64,000 nt of DNA from Leuctra nigra. Its lineage: Eukaryota; Arthropoda; Insecta; Plecoptera; Leuctridae. The stretch lies in NCBI GenBank assembly GCA_934045905.1, contig OW203765.1:20895409-20959408 (forward strand), read 5' to 3'. How positions within the stretch are numbered: position 1 is the first letter of the stretch; each line of letters opens with the position of its first letter. Shown here piece by piece: positions 11,101-25,200 of the stretch. The notes beneath the pieces are model-generated. The model made no database searches, had not been told where the DNA came from, and was given only the letters and a program-made list of their open reading frames with translations. The translations under genes were made by a program, and so were the position numbers.

Positions 11101-11867
11101 GTTATTGAAAATGATTCACATCAGTGTAAATTTTGGCGAAAAAACGCCATCCCGGCAAGTGACGTCATTTATATCAACCACCAATGATGTTGCCACGGTT
11201 GCAATGAAATGACATCACCCTCCGGGATGGCGTTTTCCCGCCAAAATTTACAATGATTTTTAATTTCACAATTATGAATGAAAATTTACACTTTATAGTG
11301 TAAAAATCAACAAATTAATTGTTGTTATTTTGAAATATTGAATTTGCATTACATTTTTTTGCATTCTATATTCTCAATCAATGAACAGTTTCACTGTTCA
11401 TGCTGTAGAGACTTTCCTCTCCCCATTGCACACTCAAACCAAAAAAACGGTATACTTTGCACAAAACGGATTGGCTACTGGTCAGGCTCATTGACAATAA
11501 ATCCTTGTTATTATCAATGACATAAGAGCTAACCTACTAGATAGATTTAGATAATGCATTAGCACAGACTTCATAGGATGATGCCATCAAACCTTTATCA
11601 GACAATCCATTTCATTCTAGGTACCGTTTATTATTTGTTCTAGTGTACCTAACCCAATCTTGACTCAACTTGCAGATACCAAAGCATAATTAACTGCACA
11701 TTTGGTGAAATGTTCTTCCCAAGAAGCATCTAAACATGAGTTCTTCTGTGTCCATCTAGTGTCGGTACCAGGAGACACTGATCGCTGGTATTCTGTCTGC
11801 ACTTGCCGGGGTCTTCATGTTGCTTGACCTTCTTCTCAACATGATAAGCGACGCACCGGATTATTGA
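8087..11867 (+). CDS. Membrane gene 1: single-unit four-helix protein (MARVEL-like topology), 155 aa
   Basis: Four exons, 8087-8167, 9746-9910, 10762-10887 and 11772-11867, join in phase 0 with GT-AG borders (donors GTAAGC, GTCAGA, GTATGT). Predicted helices are at about residues 18-40, 55-76, 83-107 and 125-148. The last contains a buried Asp (MLLDLLL) seen in the matching helix of genes 2 and 3. Exon order and phases equal those of each half of genes 2 and 3, which is the main support. Exon 2 starts MLLIGSTA, against MLLIAST in gene 3. Intron 1 is mostly a minisatellite made from the acceptor and start of exon 2. AATAAA lies at 12083-12088, about 215 bases past the stop. The function is not recognised. 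MARVEL-type proteins sit in junctions and vesicle membranes, but that assignment is by topology only. Confidence 0.72.
8572..9807 (+). repeat. Minisatellite, 11 units of about 112 bp, built from a splice acceptor and exon start
   Basis: Units begin (at CTTCCAC) at 8572, 8690, 8802, 8914, 9025, 9137, 9248, 9360, 9472, 9584 and 9696. Each holds about 37 bp of intron ending TTGTGACAG and about 75 bp of exon 2 of membrane gene 1, then TTC TGA. The last unit runs into the true exon. Units are 95% or more alike by eye. The unit at 8914 has CCG in place of the acceptor CAG, and the first unit has a small internal insertion. Confidence 0.92.
9746..9910 (+). CDS. Membrane gene 1 exon 2 (last copy of the repeated acceptor)
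   Basis: 55 codons, starting MLLIGSTAILADNC and ending FDTPHQLL; donor GTCAGA. Only this most 3' acceptor reads into the full exon. The ten acceptors upstream run into TTC TGA after 25 codons. Confidence 0.75.
10762..10887 (+). CDS. Membrane gene 1 exon 3
   Basis: 42 codons: a helix SLLLMFVGGIMNLVCGVFLL and a Cys-containing loop ending KSHNCQHY. Acceptor ATTTTTCAG, donor GTATGT. Corresponds to the start of exon 5 in genes 2 and 3. Confidence 0.75.
11125..11252. mobile_element. Short TIR element
   Basis: GTAAATTTTGGCG, followed by AACGCCATCCCGG, at one end. The inverse (CCGGGATGGCGTTTT, then CGCCAAAATTTAC) is at the other. About 128 bp, in intron 3 of membrane gene 1. No target duplication is clear. 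Confidence 0.6.
11431..11646. mobile_element. TIR MITE, family A copy 3
   Basis: Same interior as the elements at 4553 and 4849 (GATTGGCTACTGGTCAGG, TTATTATCAATGA, GGATGATGCCATCA), with diverged ends. In intron 3 of membrane gene 1. A fragment of the family is also visible near 21450-21525. Confidence 0.65.
11772..11867 (+). CDS. Membrane gene 1 exon 4 (stop)
   Basis: 31 codons plus TGA: final helix TLIAGILSALAGVFMLLDLL and the short tail NMISDAPDY. In genes 2 and 3 the equivalent sequence is not split from the preceding helix, so gene 1 has one extra intron here (or the others lost it). Confidence 0.75.
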   Translation, partial: ETLIAGILSALAGVFMLLDLLLNMISDAPDY

Positions 11868-13207
11868 TATCGTGGTGGTCACTTTCAGCACTGACGGTTA
11901 TATCGTGTATCAAGTTGGATAATTCACTACTTTTAGTTTAATTTTATGAATGCAATTAGGAATTATAATGCATTATGTTCATGTTATGGGATCGTTGGTT
12001 GTTTTACAAATGTTTATTCCAAGACTATTTAATTATCAAGTATTATTCTCAATAGGGCTGCGCCACATCATAGATTTCATAAAATAAACATTTATATTTG
12101 TATTAGGTACATTAATTAATTTTAGTTTAATTTAAACTAGAATATTTTGGTAGGCATTAGCAACAACAATGCAGAATTTAACGGTCACCCATCCAACTAC
12201 TGACCCAGCTCAATGTTATGAGGAATATTATTGTTGGTTGTTATGGGAATATTGTTGTAAGCGAATGTATTAATTTACCTTAAAATTGAAAACTCTGTCA
12301 TAAATAATTTGTTAGCGAAATAAAAATCTATTCATGTGGGCAAGTTAAGTTTATCTACAGCAGGCTATGCACAGCACTAGAAGAGGAATATAATCTACAT
12401 AAATATGTTCCATATCTTGTTGTATTTTTGAGTTTTTAATTGGAATAAGTTTACTATCCGAATTGTTGAGTTTATTTTGTTATGATACAAGATGATTCAA
12501 CGCATACGCCAATACATGGAGCACCTTTATGTAGATTCAGTTACACTTCTCTCGTGACGCAGATAGTAGTCTTATACTAAAGTTCTTTTGATGAGTAGTG
12601 ACTGGTTTAAAATCCAATAATGTTTCATCCTGTAAATGCAGCGATTGCGAATTAAGTAGAATGTGGGGCATTTGAACCAAACTTTATCGGATTTTATTGG
12701 TCAACTCGATTTTCTTAATTTTTTTTATAATCTATTTCGATAATATTTCTATGTATTTCAGCTGTATAATATTTACAAATTGTTATTGAAAATAATGAGG
12801 AATATAAAAATACTCAAATACCAGATGACTTGAACAAGTCGTGTATAACTTTTTCTACGTTTGGAAAATCTTTTTGTTAGAAAACCACTATTTGTGTAGA
12901 TTATATTCCCATTTTCTTTCCGTACAATAATAATAATTAGTCATCCTTGAATTAAATGAAGCACATTCTGTTGACCATGGTGTCAAGATTTTCACCGCCT
13001 TCTGAATCTCAATTACCTTAGTAGACCTTGACACTCAGTAGTCGGTTGTTTCGCAATACGAGACCGAAAGTAGCTTCTGGAAAATTTCTAATTATTTTCG
13101 TAACTAAAAGCAAATAGTACTACACGTTTTGGCACCTTCTTTCCTTATTATGATCATAAATGACATATGTAACATGTACTATTGACAAGTGATCAATTCA
13201 CATCAAT
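11868..13207. other. Spacer between membrane genes 1 and 2; no gene seen
   Basis: AT-rich. It holds the 3' UTR of gene 1 with AATAAA at 12083-12088. No open frame or repeat with recognisable ends was found. The promoter of gene 2 should lie in its right part. Confidence 0.5.
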
Positions 13208-13258
13208 ATGGGTAACCCTTTCCAGGATACGCAGTTCATCCTCAAATTCACGTCATGG
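13208..13258 (+). CDS. Membrane gene 2 exon 1
   Basis: 17 codons, MGNPFQDTQFILKFTSW, donor GTAAGT. Nearly the same as exon 1 of gene 3 (MGADAFKDVGFMLKFVSW), which fixes the start. Confidence 0.8.
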
Positions 13259-16200
13259 GTAAGTTATTTTAATACCTTACCTAGGTAACCTAGATTTAAT
13301 GGAAGGTTGCTTGCATCACAGCACAGACATGCCTTGCAAGAGTTAAGCCTTTGACTGGTGCACAGCCGCCTCGTTATGTTGTGATAAAAGCCAGTGACAG
13401 GGACAGTGACTAGTGGAAAAACCAGTCTTGCATCATCCCTCTGTTACCAACTGTACACAATCAATCAATCTAGGCAATGGTAGGCTATAGGGGCCCCTAT
13501 AGGGCTATGGGGGTTAGGACGTTTTATCACAACATAAAGAGTTTACCATTTCTCTTTGAATGCATTGGGTTACCGTGTGGATGAATTCTTATCTCATGAG
13601 AACATAAACCAGGTTTAGACTGGCTTCCGGCATTCCTTGGGGTTTATTCTATAATGTTTTTCCAATTCCATTAAATAATGGAATCCGGATGCGTATTCTA
13701 GAACGTTTTCCCGATTCCATTCCTGATGGAATCCGGTCACGGCCATAAGGCCATCATTGCATTGCATGAAATCGAATTCCATCAGAATTGTGAATTCAAA
13801 AGCTCTAGAATACGTCCCCAAGGTTGGATTCCTAGGTCGACCTAGGTTCATCTTGGAGTTTTGTCGTTGACAGTCATGTTGCCCGAATGCTGCCCAGCGT
13901 CTACCATAAAGAGATTGTGCACAGACGTGACCAAACGGAAGACGTGAACACAAACGTAAAGACCCATTCACGAGTGACGCTGACGGACGACGCGGAGGAC
14001 CTATTTTCGAGATCGTACGAGCTCTCGCATAATCGAGCGTGACGTCAAAGTGACGTCCGTCCGAAGGAAATAGCATCCAATAAGCCAAATCAGTTTATAG
14101 TTTTGTTTTGTCTGACGTCATATCAGCTCGTACCCGTATGATATTTTACTCGAACGATCTCGAAAATAGCCCCCCTGCGAACGCAGTGAATTCACTATGA
14201 GACGTTCACAATTCGCTAGCCTTTTTAGCTAAAAAAGGCAATGTTTCAATTGCGGCATTTGAGTGTCTACAAAGTAATATCTACTAGCTCTTTGCTCATG
14301 CTTTTTGTTACTGTAGTGTTTTCTATTCACTACAGAATCCCATATTTGGGGGATCTATAACTTGAGACAATTCCGAGCACTCTTGAGACTATTGTCGTTT
14401 TCGGCTGGCCGCACTGGGGTTGCACTGAGCTGCACTGAGTGCAAGTAGCGTGTTCGACTGGCAGGGCGCAGTTGCTATGGGGCAATGTTTTCGTATTCGA
14501 CTGGGAAGTGGTGCACACTGGGTGCGCACTCAGTACACTATTTCTTGCTCGGAAATATTAGGTAGAGTTGCCCCCACCACTCCGCCGCACTCCGACAAAA
14601 TGGCGGCGCGAAAAACAAAATTGATGTTGTTACTAGAGGTTTTCCTTCAAAACACTCGGGAGCTCAATTTCTTCGGTTGCCATTTGAAAATAGCTGTCAG
14701 TGTCAAAACACAAAATCAAAACATATCATTCGTATTCGGCTGAGACCGCACTGGGGGCAGCACTAGGCAGAACTAGAGCAAAACCAGGTTACGACATGAC
14801 GTCACGATCAAGAACTCAGTGCAACCCCAGTGCCGAAAACGACATATGTTGCAGTTTCTTCACAATTTTTTATGTTTTTTTTCTTTGTCATAGGACGACG
14901 AATTTTTTATAACAAACTTACTATGTGTTTTCCCCAAAGTTTGATTGATGGTACTTTTGCAACGCGTTCGTGACCTTTGTCGTGCCCCGATTTATAATAA
15001 AATGCTAGTCTTTCAATACTCTGAGAGTTTTAAACGGATGATTAGTATACTGCATTGTCATGGCAAAAACCAACGACTTCGTTAACTTCATTACTTTTTT
15101 TAACAGTTGATTCAGGACTGTATTACCATGGCAGCAACCAATGGGATTCCTTGTACGATCGTTTAAATTTAACTGTACCTAGGTATGTTTAGCAGATTAT
15201 TGCTAAACTTACCCTAATAAGGGCCAGTCTTTCAATACTCTGCTAACCATACTCTGCTCTGCTTATCCATCCAATATGGAAACATCATGTCTCATCTTTT
15301 CCCCACCCACCCTTCTGTCATCTTAAAAGCCCATGCTCTGGCTGACTTCTTATAAATAATTCTTTCTGCGATAAAGTATGTGAAAATTAACATCATACAA
15401 TTTAGAAATGAAATCAGAACGAACATCAAATTAGCTGAACAAGAGCTATTGAATAACCGGTGCGAAAACCAGAACATCCCATTGAGTGAAAAGAAATTAC
15501 GTTTTGATCGTTTTTAAGAATAGGTTTAAGATTTTTTGTTTACCTATTTTAAATCAGCGTGTCGTACCGGAGAGTCATCCCAAATCACTAAGATTGCTAC
15601 AATATGAGTTAGAATGTATTACCCATATTGTGAGAGGAGCTCTCCTCGACCCCAGTGTGATGTGATATATCAAAATAACATGTATATATACATAAAGCCC
15701 GATTTACACGGTCACATTTATTGAACAACTTCTGTGTCACATTCTTTGGCACAGTCTTTGTCACATTTCTTGAAGGAAATTAGAACATGTTTTAAGTTAG
15801 CTGTGAAAGAAAGTTGATTCGTGTATGCAAAATTTTATAAAAAATGGGAATGTGACACAGAAGTTGTTTGAAGAAATTATACCTACCGTGTAAATCGGTT
15901 AATAGTATCTGAGTAAGCAGCTGTCAAAAACTCTAGGCTAATAGTTTCTTCTTGATCTTCTGTTCTCCAGCTTGCGTGTATCGTAGGAGTCTTCTTCTAC
16001 GAATTAAACTTTTATGGTATGAGTATTCTTTTGGTGGTTGTGGCCTGCCACACTTACGTCTTGATTTTCGGAGTTCTGATACTACTAAACTTCTTGGCAG
16101 GCAAGATCGCATTCTTTGTAAGTACCTTGAATACGTAACAGTAACACTAGGTATTAGTTAGATAAAGGTATTCAAGCCCCTGCTCACATAGGCGCCGACT

Positions 16201-19200
16201 TCGCGGGTGCTCGAGGGCGAAAGTCTTTTATTACAGCAAAAAGTGTTTCAAAAATCGTTACAATTCACCATTTATCATTGGTGGAATATCATTGCATTAT
16301 CCCATTTAATTCTATGTCAAAATATATTTTATCTAATAATTAATAAATTTACCTCAATCTAATATGGTTGTATGGAAGATCATTATGTTCTTATTGTATA
16401 CAAATAATGAATGCCACCTATTTTGTATTTTTTCGCAAAATAAAGATACCTAATTTGAATTGAATTTGAATTGAACATAGCTTTCGAGAGTGAGCTGAGA
16501 GAATTTGTTGGTGAGCCGACGAACCTCTATGAAGCTGCACAGGAGGCTATCTTATGGCTGCGCAAAATCTTGATTTAGAATCAGAATTTCTTCACAGTTT
16601 ACGTTATAATAGTTTTAAAATTTTAAGTATATTTACAGTGTTTTTATTTGTTAAAAAAATATAAAATATGTTGTCTCTTTTCCTATACGAAATAAATAAA
16701 TAACTAAACCACAAATTATTTACGCTCACGATAATTTTACACCTTCTCGTTTTAATCTGGATTTACACCATTTGGTGTTCAACTTTTACATCCACAGCTT
16801 TTAACCATGTTCAATTTTTATAGTGTGGTAAAGTTCCTGAGTTCGTGTATCTTATTTGTTCCACAGGAGAAGTTTTTCGGCGCAATTGGTGCCGTACTAC
16901 ATATTTCCGCATCCCTGAGTCTTTTTGCGGTGTTTGATAAGACAACCATGGATCAACCAGGGAGTAAAGGCATCTTACTTCTCTTTTCTGCAATCTTCTT
17001 TCTTGCCAGCGGCATTCTCCTGGCAGTTGCTTTCCTAATGGAGATAGGCATGGACACCTCACTCTTCAAGACTATTGACTTCGATATGAAGTTCGCTATA
17101 TTGGCAAGTATTGGTCAAGAATTAAGAACTCATCTCTATGGTATAGGTGCGAAGTTGCATGTTTTTTTGTGGTTCAGCTATTTTCTGACCACGAGATTGT
17201 TGTGCATAGGAGATGTTATTTGGGACTAAAATCAATGAAGGCAGATGTCATGTCGTACCGTCGTACGGTGCACACACACACTTCTCACATTTTTTTTTTA
17301 AGTTACAAAGGATTTATTTGAAGAACAAATCTGCTCAATGCTGTGTATAGCATACTTTATTTGTAGAAAAACTTGAGTATTTTATTGATGTGTGAGTTTT
17401 TATCCTGTGATGGAAATTATAAAAAAAACACCGAAGTGTCTATTCGCACGAATCCGTGCACGGATTGGTGTGTGCGTGCGGATTTGTGCGAACAGCCACT
17501 AGCCGCGCGGCCGAGGCTATTCGCACAAATCTTCAAGGCCACAAAAGATAACTTTTGGTCATCCAACGTCGCAAATGACGTGATTCAGTTCTTTGGATGG
17601 GGGCGTGTGTTGTGTATGAAGTGACACTGACAGTTGGACGAGAATGAACGGAATTCGGTAAGAAATGTAATACCGGGTGGCGCAAAAAAAAAATCACCCT
17701 GATTAAGAGGTCACTCTTTCGAAACTATTATATAAGGATTCTGAAATTTGTACACGTATTAGAAAACATACTAAACTTTAATATGTACAAGTTCCAAAAA
17801 CATTGCTATTGTAGGAAAAAAGTAACAGCTGTTCAAACTTGGTTGTCAAAAAATTGATTATACGGAGCTCAAATAGCTCGCGTCCAGAAAACTTCCAATG
17901 GCCGGGACGCTGTTTCTTCAAAACTACGTACGAGATCAAGCTGAAAATTTCAAATTATACTGAAAATAGATTAAGATCGATTGTGTAAAAGTTTCAATCA
18001 ATTTAAACTAATGAAACGAAATTTATGGAATCTTGAAGTTGAGCTTGAAAACAGAAGTGAGAAAAAATGCACTTTTATACACTGTGAAAAATATTTATGT
18101 ATTTTTACAAACTTGTACCCAGGAACAAGGGTTGCCAGACCGGTCGTAAAATATTTCTTGTCCCCTACTCTGATCTACTACACTAAATGGTAGGTATATT
18201 TTCTATTTCCGGCCCGTTTATTTTACCTGCGCAGGTGGATTGGAATTTGACACCGTCCGACCGGATGTATTATAGGGATTGGCGCGTACCTTTACCGGTC
18301 CACGGACCAGACAATTTACGAATATGTACCGAAAAAACACAGCTCCCTAACAATGAATCTTAGGCGACCAACCTACTTGGATTTCTACGTTCATTTGGTG
18401 GCAATATTCAGCAACTTTTAATGAATAATAAACTGATAACGGACGGATTAAATCTCGGTTAAGGACGGAGGAATATTCATAAATGGAACCAAACAAATCG
18501 ACTACTATGTGCTGGATTTTCTTCATTCATCAATGCTTGATTTTCAGCAACTTGTAATGCAAAATAAACTGATTACGGACAGAATAAATTTCGGTTTAAG
18601 GACGGAAGAATATTCATAAATGGAACCAATTTTACTACGACGTGGGTGCTGGAATTTGTTCATTCATTATTGTGTAATTTGTCAAGAACTTAAATGCAAT
18701 ACAATGACCGTGAAATTAATTTTTAAATAAAAATCATTGAAATATATTTCAATTTTCTACTCTTGCATTTTGTTATATTCTTCAATAAATCTTGCATACC
18801 TCTTGGTAATCCACCTATTGAAGGAAGTATTTAATTACAAATAAAGCAATCAAATAAAATAGGCTACTAGATTATATTCGTTTAAATTCTGGTACACAAT
18901 TAACTTAAACATTCAACTTTGCTTTTGCATTCTCTAAACAAACACGGCTAGTAAAGACAGAATAATTATTATTTATTATTTTCGATGCTAATTTCCTATA
19001 AAATTTGTATAGGTTGTTGGCTGGAAGGCAGAGGAATAAGGAAATACAATAATATTTTCAGAGAAAAATGTTGTTGAAAGCTATATTTAAAAAGCTAAGA
19101 ACCAACAAAATTACATCGCATCTGTAATATAATAGGCAATCTGAATAAAAATGTCAAAATCAATATAACAGATTCAATATTATATGTGACCTATGATGTG

Positions 19201-22200
19201 ACAATACAACCAAATTACCTAAAAAATGTAAAACATACCAATGGCTAAATAACAAATTAATTTCATACAATACAATGCATAATTTGTATTTTGTAAAATA
19301 TATCCACCTCAAAAATGGCATCCCCGTTGTGACACTTCTTTTTACAATGAACAGTAAACAGAGATTATCCTTCTTGTAACAAAACCATCTATGAAACAAT
19401 TTACACGTAACAAGATTCTGAAGCAATTGTTCAATTATTTCCACCATAAAAAATCAAGCGATACCTGCCAATTTCTGTTTGTTGTTAATAATCACTTTTA
19501 AAGATCTAGAACTAAGATTACCTACACTGAACAAATCAATCAATGCAGATCACTAAAATGTGTGTACTACCCATATTTACAACAAAACAAAACTTCAATC
19601 TTCGGATTGTGATATTCCTTTTCACAAATCACAATGAACAGTAAACAGAGATTATCCTTCTTGTAACAAAACCATCTATGAAACAATTTACACGTAACAA
19701 GATTCTGAAGCGATTGTTCAATTATTTCCCCCATAAAAAATCAAGCGATACCTGCCAATTTCTGTTACGTTGTGAATAATCACTTTTAAAGATCTAGAAC
19801 TAAGATTGCCTACAATGAACAAATCAATCAATGCAGATCACTAAAATGTGTGTACCCATATTTACAACAAAACAAAACTTCAACCTTCTAATTGTGATAT
19901 TCCTTTTTACAATGACCAGTAAACAGAGATTATCCTTGATTATCCTTCTTGTAACAAAACCATCTATGAAACAATTTACACATAACAAGATTCTGAAGCA
20001 ATTGTTCAATTATTTCCACCATAAAAAATCAAGTGATACCTGCCAATTTCAATGTTACGTTTTGAATAATCACTTTTAAAGATCTAGAACTAAGATTAGG
20101 TACCTACAATGAACAAATCAATCAATGCAGATCACTAAAATGTGTGTACCCATATTTACAACAAAACAAAACTTCAACCTTCTGATTGTGATATTCCTTT
20201 TTACAATGAACAGTAAACAGAGATTATCCTCCTTATAACAAAACCATCTATGAAACAATTTACACATAACAAGATTCTGCAGCGATAGTTCAATTATTTC
20301 TACCATAAAAAATCAAGCGATACCTGCCAATTTCTGTTACGTTGTTGATAATCACTTTTAAAGATCTAGAACTTAAAAGGCAAACGGAAGCGAGCGGGAA
20401 TCGCACGGTTCGTCAGAGTGTTTTTTTGAAATTGTGTCTTCCCACTTAAATATTTTAAAAAATCAGATAGTAACGACCCATAACAGCCTAATATACTAAA
20501 TAATGCCGCACACTGGAGTTCATTATGACCTCTGGTATGACCTCAAAGTGTTAAATACGATTATTTTCGATTATTTCATTAAAAATATCGTATTTAACAC
20601 TTTGAGGTCGCACCAGAGGTCATAATGAACTCCAATGTGCGGCATTATTTAGTCTTTTAGGCTGTAATGGGTCGTTACTATCTGATTTTTTAAAATTATT
20701 AAGTGGGAAGAAACAATTTCAAAAAAACGCTCAGACGAATCGTGCGATTCCCGTTCGCTTCCGTTTGCCTCTTAAATTTAGACAGTAACACGCAATGTGA
20801 CAGTAACCGAACTCTGTAGACCTTTAGAACAACTGCGCAACTATTACAAAGACACACGAGGCGAAGGCAATGAATCCCAAGTGAATCAATTGATGCGTGA
20901 TTGTCTTGCAATTCGCTCCATAACACGCATGTAATGCAGCGCAGCTTCTCCGAGCTGCAGGCGTAGGTTGGGGGTGATCGCACACGTTGATGCTGGTCGC
21001 ACAGGGTGATGATGGTCGGTCAGGTGTGCTGCTCACACAGGGTGATGCACAGGTTGAGGCTAGTTGCATCTGAACCTGGACAACCTAAACAATTACAAAA
21101 TTACATTAGTTAACTTTCTTGAATGAAATTAATTCAACATCTGATCATCTGAACATATTATTTAATCAACTGGGGCTGGATTCACAAGAAGTATTATCTC
21201 CTAATAGTATTATCTTTGGTATTATCTTTCATTTAACATGGTGTTCTTGGTATTAAATAAAAGAAAATACGTATTAGCAGACAGTACTTTTCGTGGCCCC
21301 AGGGTTTGAAACCTTTTATAAAATATCCATTCAGTGCTGAAAAGAAACTAGGTACCTACACTTGGCCAAATAAAACTTGAACGTTCAATTAATCTGATAG
21401 GCGGATAAATGTAAGATCGCTCCATCAGAAGTCAGTCTAAGCGATCTCATTGTCTCACTCTAGTAGGTGACCTCACATTTCAATGATAATAACAAGCTTT
21501 GATTGGTTATGGGACATGACAAGCAGTCATTAAAATTTGGTCGACGTTCAAGTTTTGTTTAGCCGATTGTACTTATAAGAAAATTAGTCAATGTGAACTC
21601 AACAAGCATTTTAAAAGTTAAAAATAATATTCGGTGCACTAGGTATATAATGTAGAAGTAAGAGCAACTCTGCCAGTGGAAGACACATACACAGTGCGAC
21701 TGCACACTGTTTTTTCCCATTGGAAAATAAAACCTGACGCACATCGAATGTGGCCCTGAGAGAACGCTAAATTGCTGTGGATTGCCTATTTCCAAAAAAA
21801 ATTGTGAGACCAACAAATCAAGCCTCTTTTCTAAATTACTTTGACCTGTCACTTGGGACTCACTGCAAAATTGAGTGTTTTGAAATATCTAAGTTGTGAT
21901 GTGGTGCCAGTTCACAGCAACAGGGAATTTAAAATAAATTCCCAGATTTAGAAAATTGTAAACAAAGTAGGTAGGTATTCTCATTCAAATTCTTCAATTT
22001 ATCACTGAAGGTCACAATCAAAAGTTGGCAGAGTATTAAGAAAATTACATTCACATTAATAATCATTGTAATTTTGTTACCACTGAAGTGCAGAGTTTTG
22101 GATCATGTTTTGAATCACAACTCGAGATCAAGACATAATTTAAATAGCTTCGTAATGTTTCAGAACACATCATTATTAGATAAAATAAACAGTAGGTAGG

Positions 22201-25200
22201 TAGGTAGGTACGGTATGAGTTCTAACGGTGGATTCACACGGCCGTTCCAAACTTCCCAAGTTTGCCAAAGTTCGGAATCGCCGTTCCAAAAACTCCCGTG
22301 TGAACTATGAACGTTTGGAACTCAATCTTCGCAGTTCGAATCTTTTCATAGTTCACACAGGAGATTTTGGAACGGCGATTCGTAACTTTGGCAAACTTGG
22401 GAAGTTTGGAACGGCCGTGTGGAACGGAACCACCTTAAGTCTAGATCCGGCCTTGTTCAAAAACATTGATAAGTGTAAATCAGGCTAAGTAACGTAAGAA
22501 TAAAACTATTATTAGTTCAAGTTATACTGCCAATAATAAATTACTATGTAGGTTAGTAGGTAGTTATCATTGAATCACAACGAAAAATTAAAATTGGCAT
22601 TATAACTTACAAAATCAAACAAATGAGTAATGACAGTGAGTGACACACAAAAACCACAGCCTTCTCTGACTGCAATTACTCAAGGTCCAATTTAAAGAGA
22701 CTAGACCTACACTTCCCCCGCTCCACGGTGGGGCGGGGGAAGTGTAGGTCTAGTCTATTTTAGTAGACTTGCTTTTGTTAAGCTTTTGTATCTTGCTTGA
22801 CCTTCATCTTTTCAGCCAACACTTTCTCCACCAAAATGTTATAAAGACTGAATACAGAATAGAATATTTTGTACAATGGGGGACCTTTAGAATGTAAAGA
22901 GCACACAGTTTTATAATGATAAACTGTGTGCTTCAGTGATGTCTTCTGAGCAGGTAACCCTAAATCGGATATTTAATTAGTTTTAATTAATTATTGACTA
23001 CTGCCTGCAAATGCAATGTTGTTGAAGGGGGTTAGGTTGAGGGGTGGATCTTTGATTGCGATCCAGTTCGATCGCGATTCAGATTTCGATTGCGTTCTTA
23101 CAACTCAATCGAGATTTGAATCGTGATCGAATTGGATTGAGTTCAGTTCACACACATTTTCGAATGCAATTGAGATATTGGATCGCAATCGAATCCTCAG
23201 TGTGAACAGTGTATTATTATCACAATATGAAAAAGCACAGTGTTTCCTTCTGGGGCCCTGAACATCCGAATCAGATTCTGGCCTAACCCGGAATTTTCAA
23301 GTTATAGAATAGGCACCCTGTCACACTTTGTTTAAAGTTACCTAGTCGTAGAGGCATTTTTTCCTCTTGCAGCACCAATATATGAGAAGAGTGAACTTCC
23401 CTTCTTCGTAAACGCTCATTCACAATGCACCGTTAACTGAGACCTGAAATGATAATGTTAACGAAAGATATTAATGTGTTTGATTTACGGGTTCACTCTG
23501 CACTCAGAATGGCAGAACAGTAAAACGACAACATTAAACACAATGTGAAAGTTACCAAACTCCAAATATTTCGTGCAACTTTACGAAGATACACGAGGTA
23601 GGTACCTACCTACCCACAGGCGAAGAATTCAGAGCTAAGATTTACGTTTTTGTTCCCATTGCGGCTAGTAGGTTAAAGTTGTCATTATTTATTCTTGTCA
23701 AAGCTAGCGGTGGATTGTGAATGACTAATGAGCCTTACGAGGGCTAGGTAATAGGTGAACGAGAAACACGCTGGTCATAAAAGTTATTTTTTTTAATTTT
23801 GCCTCACACTACACAAGGGTTTGGCAACCTGCGGCTCTGAAGCCGCATGCGGCTCCTTGGTGGTTCTTGAATGGCTCTTTATAAAGTTCGTTCACGATAA
23901 GAATATCACTGACGTTTTAGTCGATCACGTCGTTCATTGGTCAGTCACTTGAACACTGCTCTGTCAATGGCAAGACTTTCTTCTTTGTATTATTGAAATT
24001 GTATAAATTATGTCAAATACACCATTTTTAATAGTAGCAAATATTATAAAAATTCAATAAAATTGATTTATTTTTATCTACAGCCGTATTATACACATTT
24101 TTTGATTATTATATTGATATTTACATGTTTAGGTATACGTTCACTTGACTACGGTAGTACACGCAGCCATTACGGCTTGCAATTCTAATCGTGAATGAAC
24201 TTTAATTTCAATAAAGATCTTGAATCGAAAAATTTGTTAAATCGGAAAAAATCGCCCTGCGGGGCAACAATTGGGGGGCTTTGTCAAAATATCTAAATAA
24301 ACTAGTAATTCAATGTATTATTTTCTGTGTATTATATTTGATTGCCTCTACTGCGGCTCCCACTATTATCTAATTTATTATTTTTGGGAAATTGGCTCCT
24401 TCACCAAAAAAGGTTGCCGGCCCCGGTACTACACTATGACCACTGGTATTACCTACTTCCAAGTTATGATATTTATGGTAACATAATCGTATTTAGGTAA
24501 CATATTGAGGTCGTACCAGGTGTCATCAGTAGGTACTCCAGTGTGTGGCATTATTTAGTGGTCGCTACCTACTTGATTTTTTGAAAATCAGACCTAAACA
24601 TGTTACTGGTCATGGGACTTGGTTTTAATTAGTTATTGAAAAAATGATACTAGTTACGACCTCTACTAAACTGGTTTAACTTCAAGCAAAAACTGTTACC
24701 TATTTCCGATTGCGGTCGGTCGGCCAAGCTCTTCGATATGTCTCGACATCTCTCGTAAGCGTGAGGACATTGTTGCTGAATCTTGGGCTCCCCTTATTCC
24801 CGCTGCGCTGTACCTTATTCCCTTCTCCACCGTCAATATTGAAGATGTGTCTGAAACCAAAAGCAATGATATGACTACCATAACCTAAAGCATAATGATC
24901 ACAATTTAGTAATCAGAGTGCAACATAATGCTTTGTGTGTGAGTAGGTAATATGAGTTTGATATATTGTAACTACAGAAGATATAAATCCAGATAATTCA
25001 CTTCAAATAAATAACATTTTAACAAATTTGATTGATCTGTCAAGAGAAGACACCACCTAAGCCCAGTCTTATAAGGTCTTGACACTGTACAGATAACTAC
25101 CAAGCAGCTACATATCTTTTGTTGGATGAAGGTAATTAGTCTGAATAATTGAATCACAAGAACTGTTGCGCCTTATGGCAAGGGAACCTTGCCTTGCCTT

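Noticed and set aside
13615..14088. 157-codon minus-strand frame in membrane gene 2 intron 1
   Set aside because: It spans a family C MITE and adjoining repeats. No recognisable domain; composition looks random.
20699..21069. Minus-strand frames with Cys-rich sequence and a hydrophobic C-terminus
   Set aside because: There is a plausible acceptor but no partner exon, and the frame overlaps the foldback arm. Not enough to call a gene.
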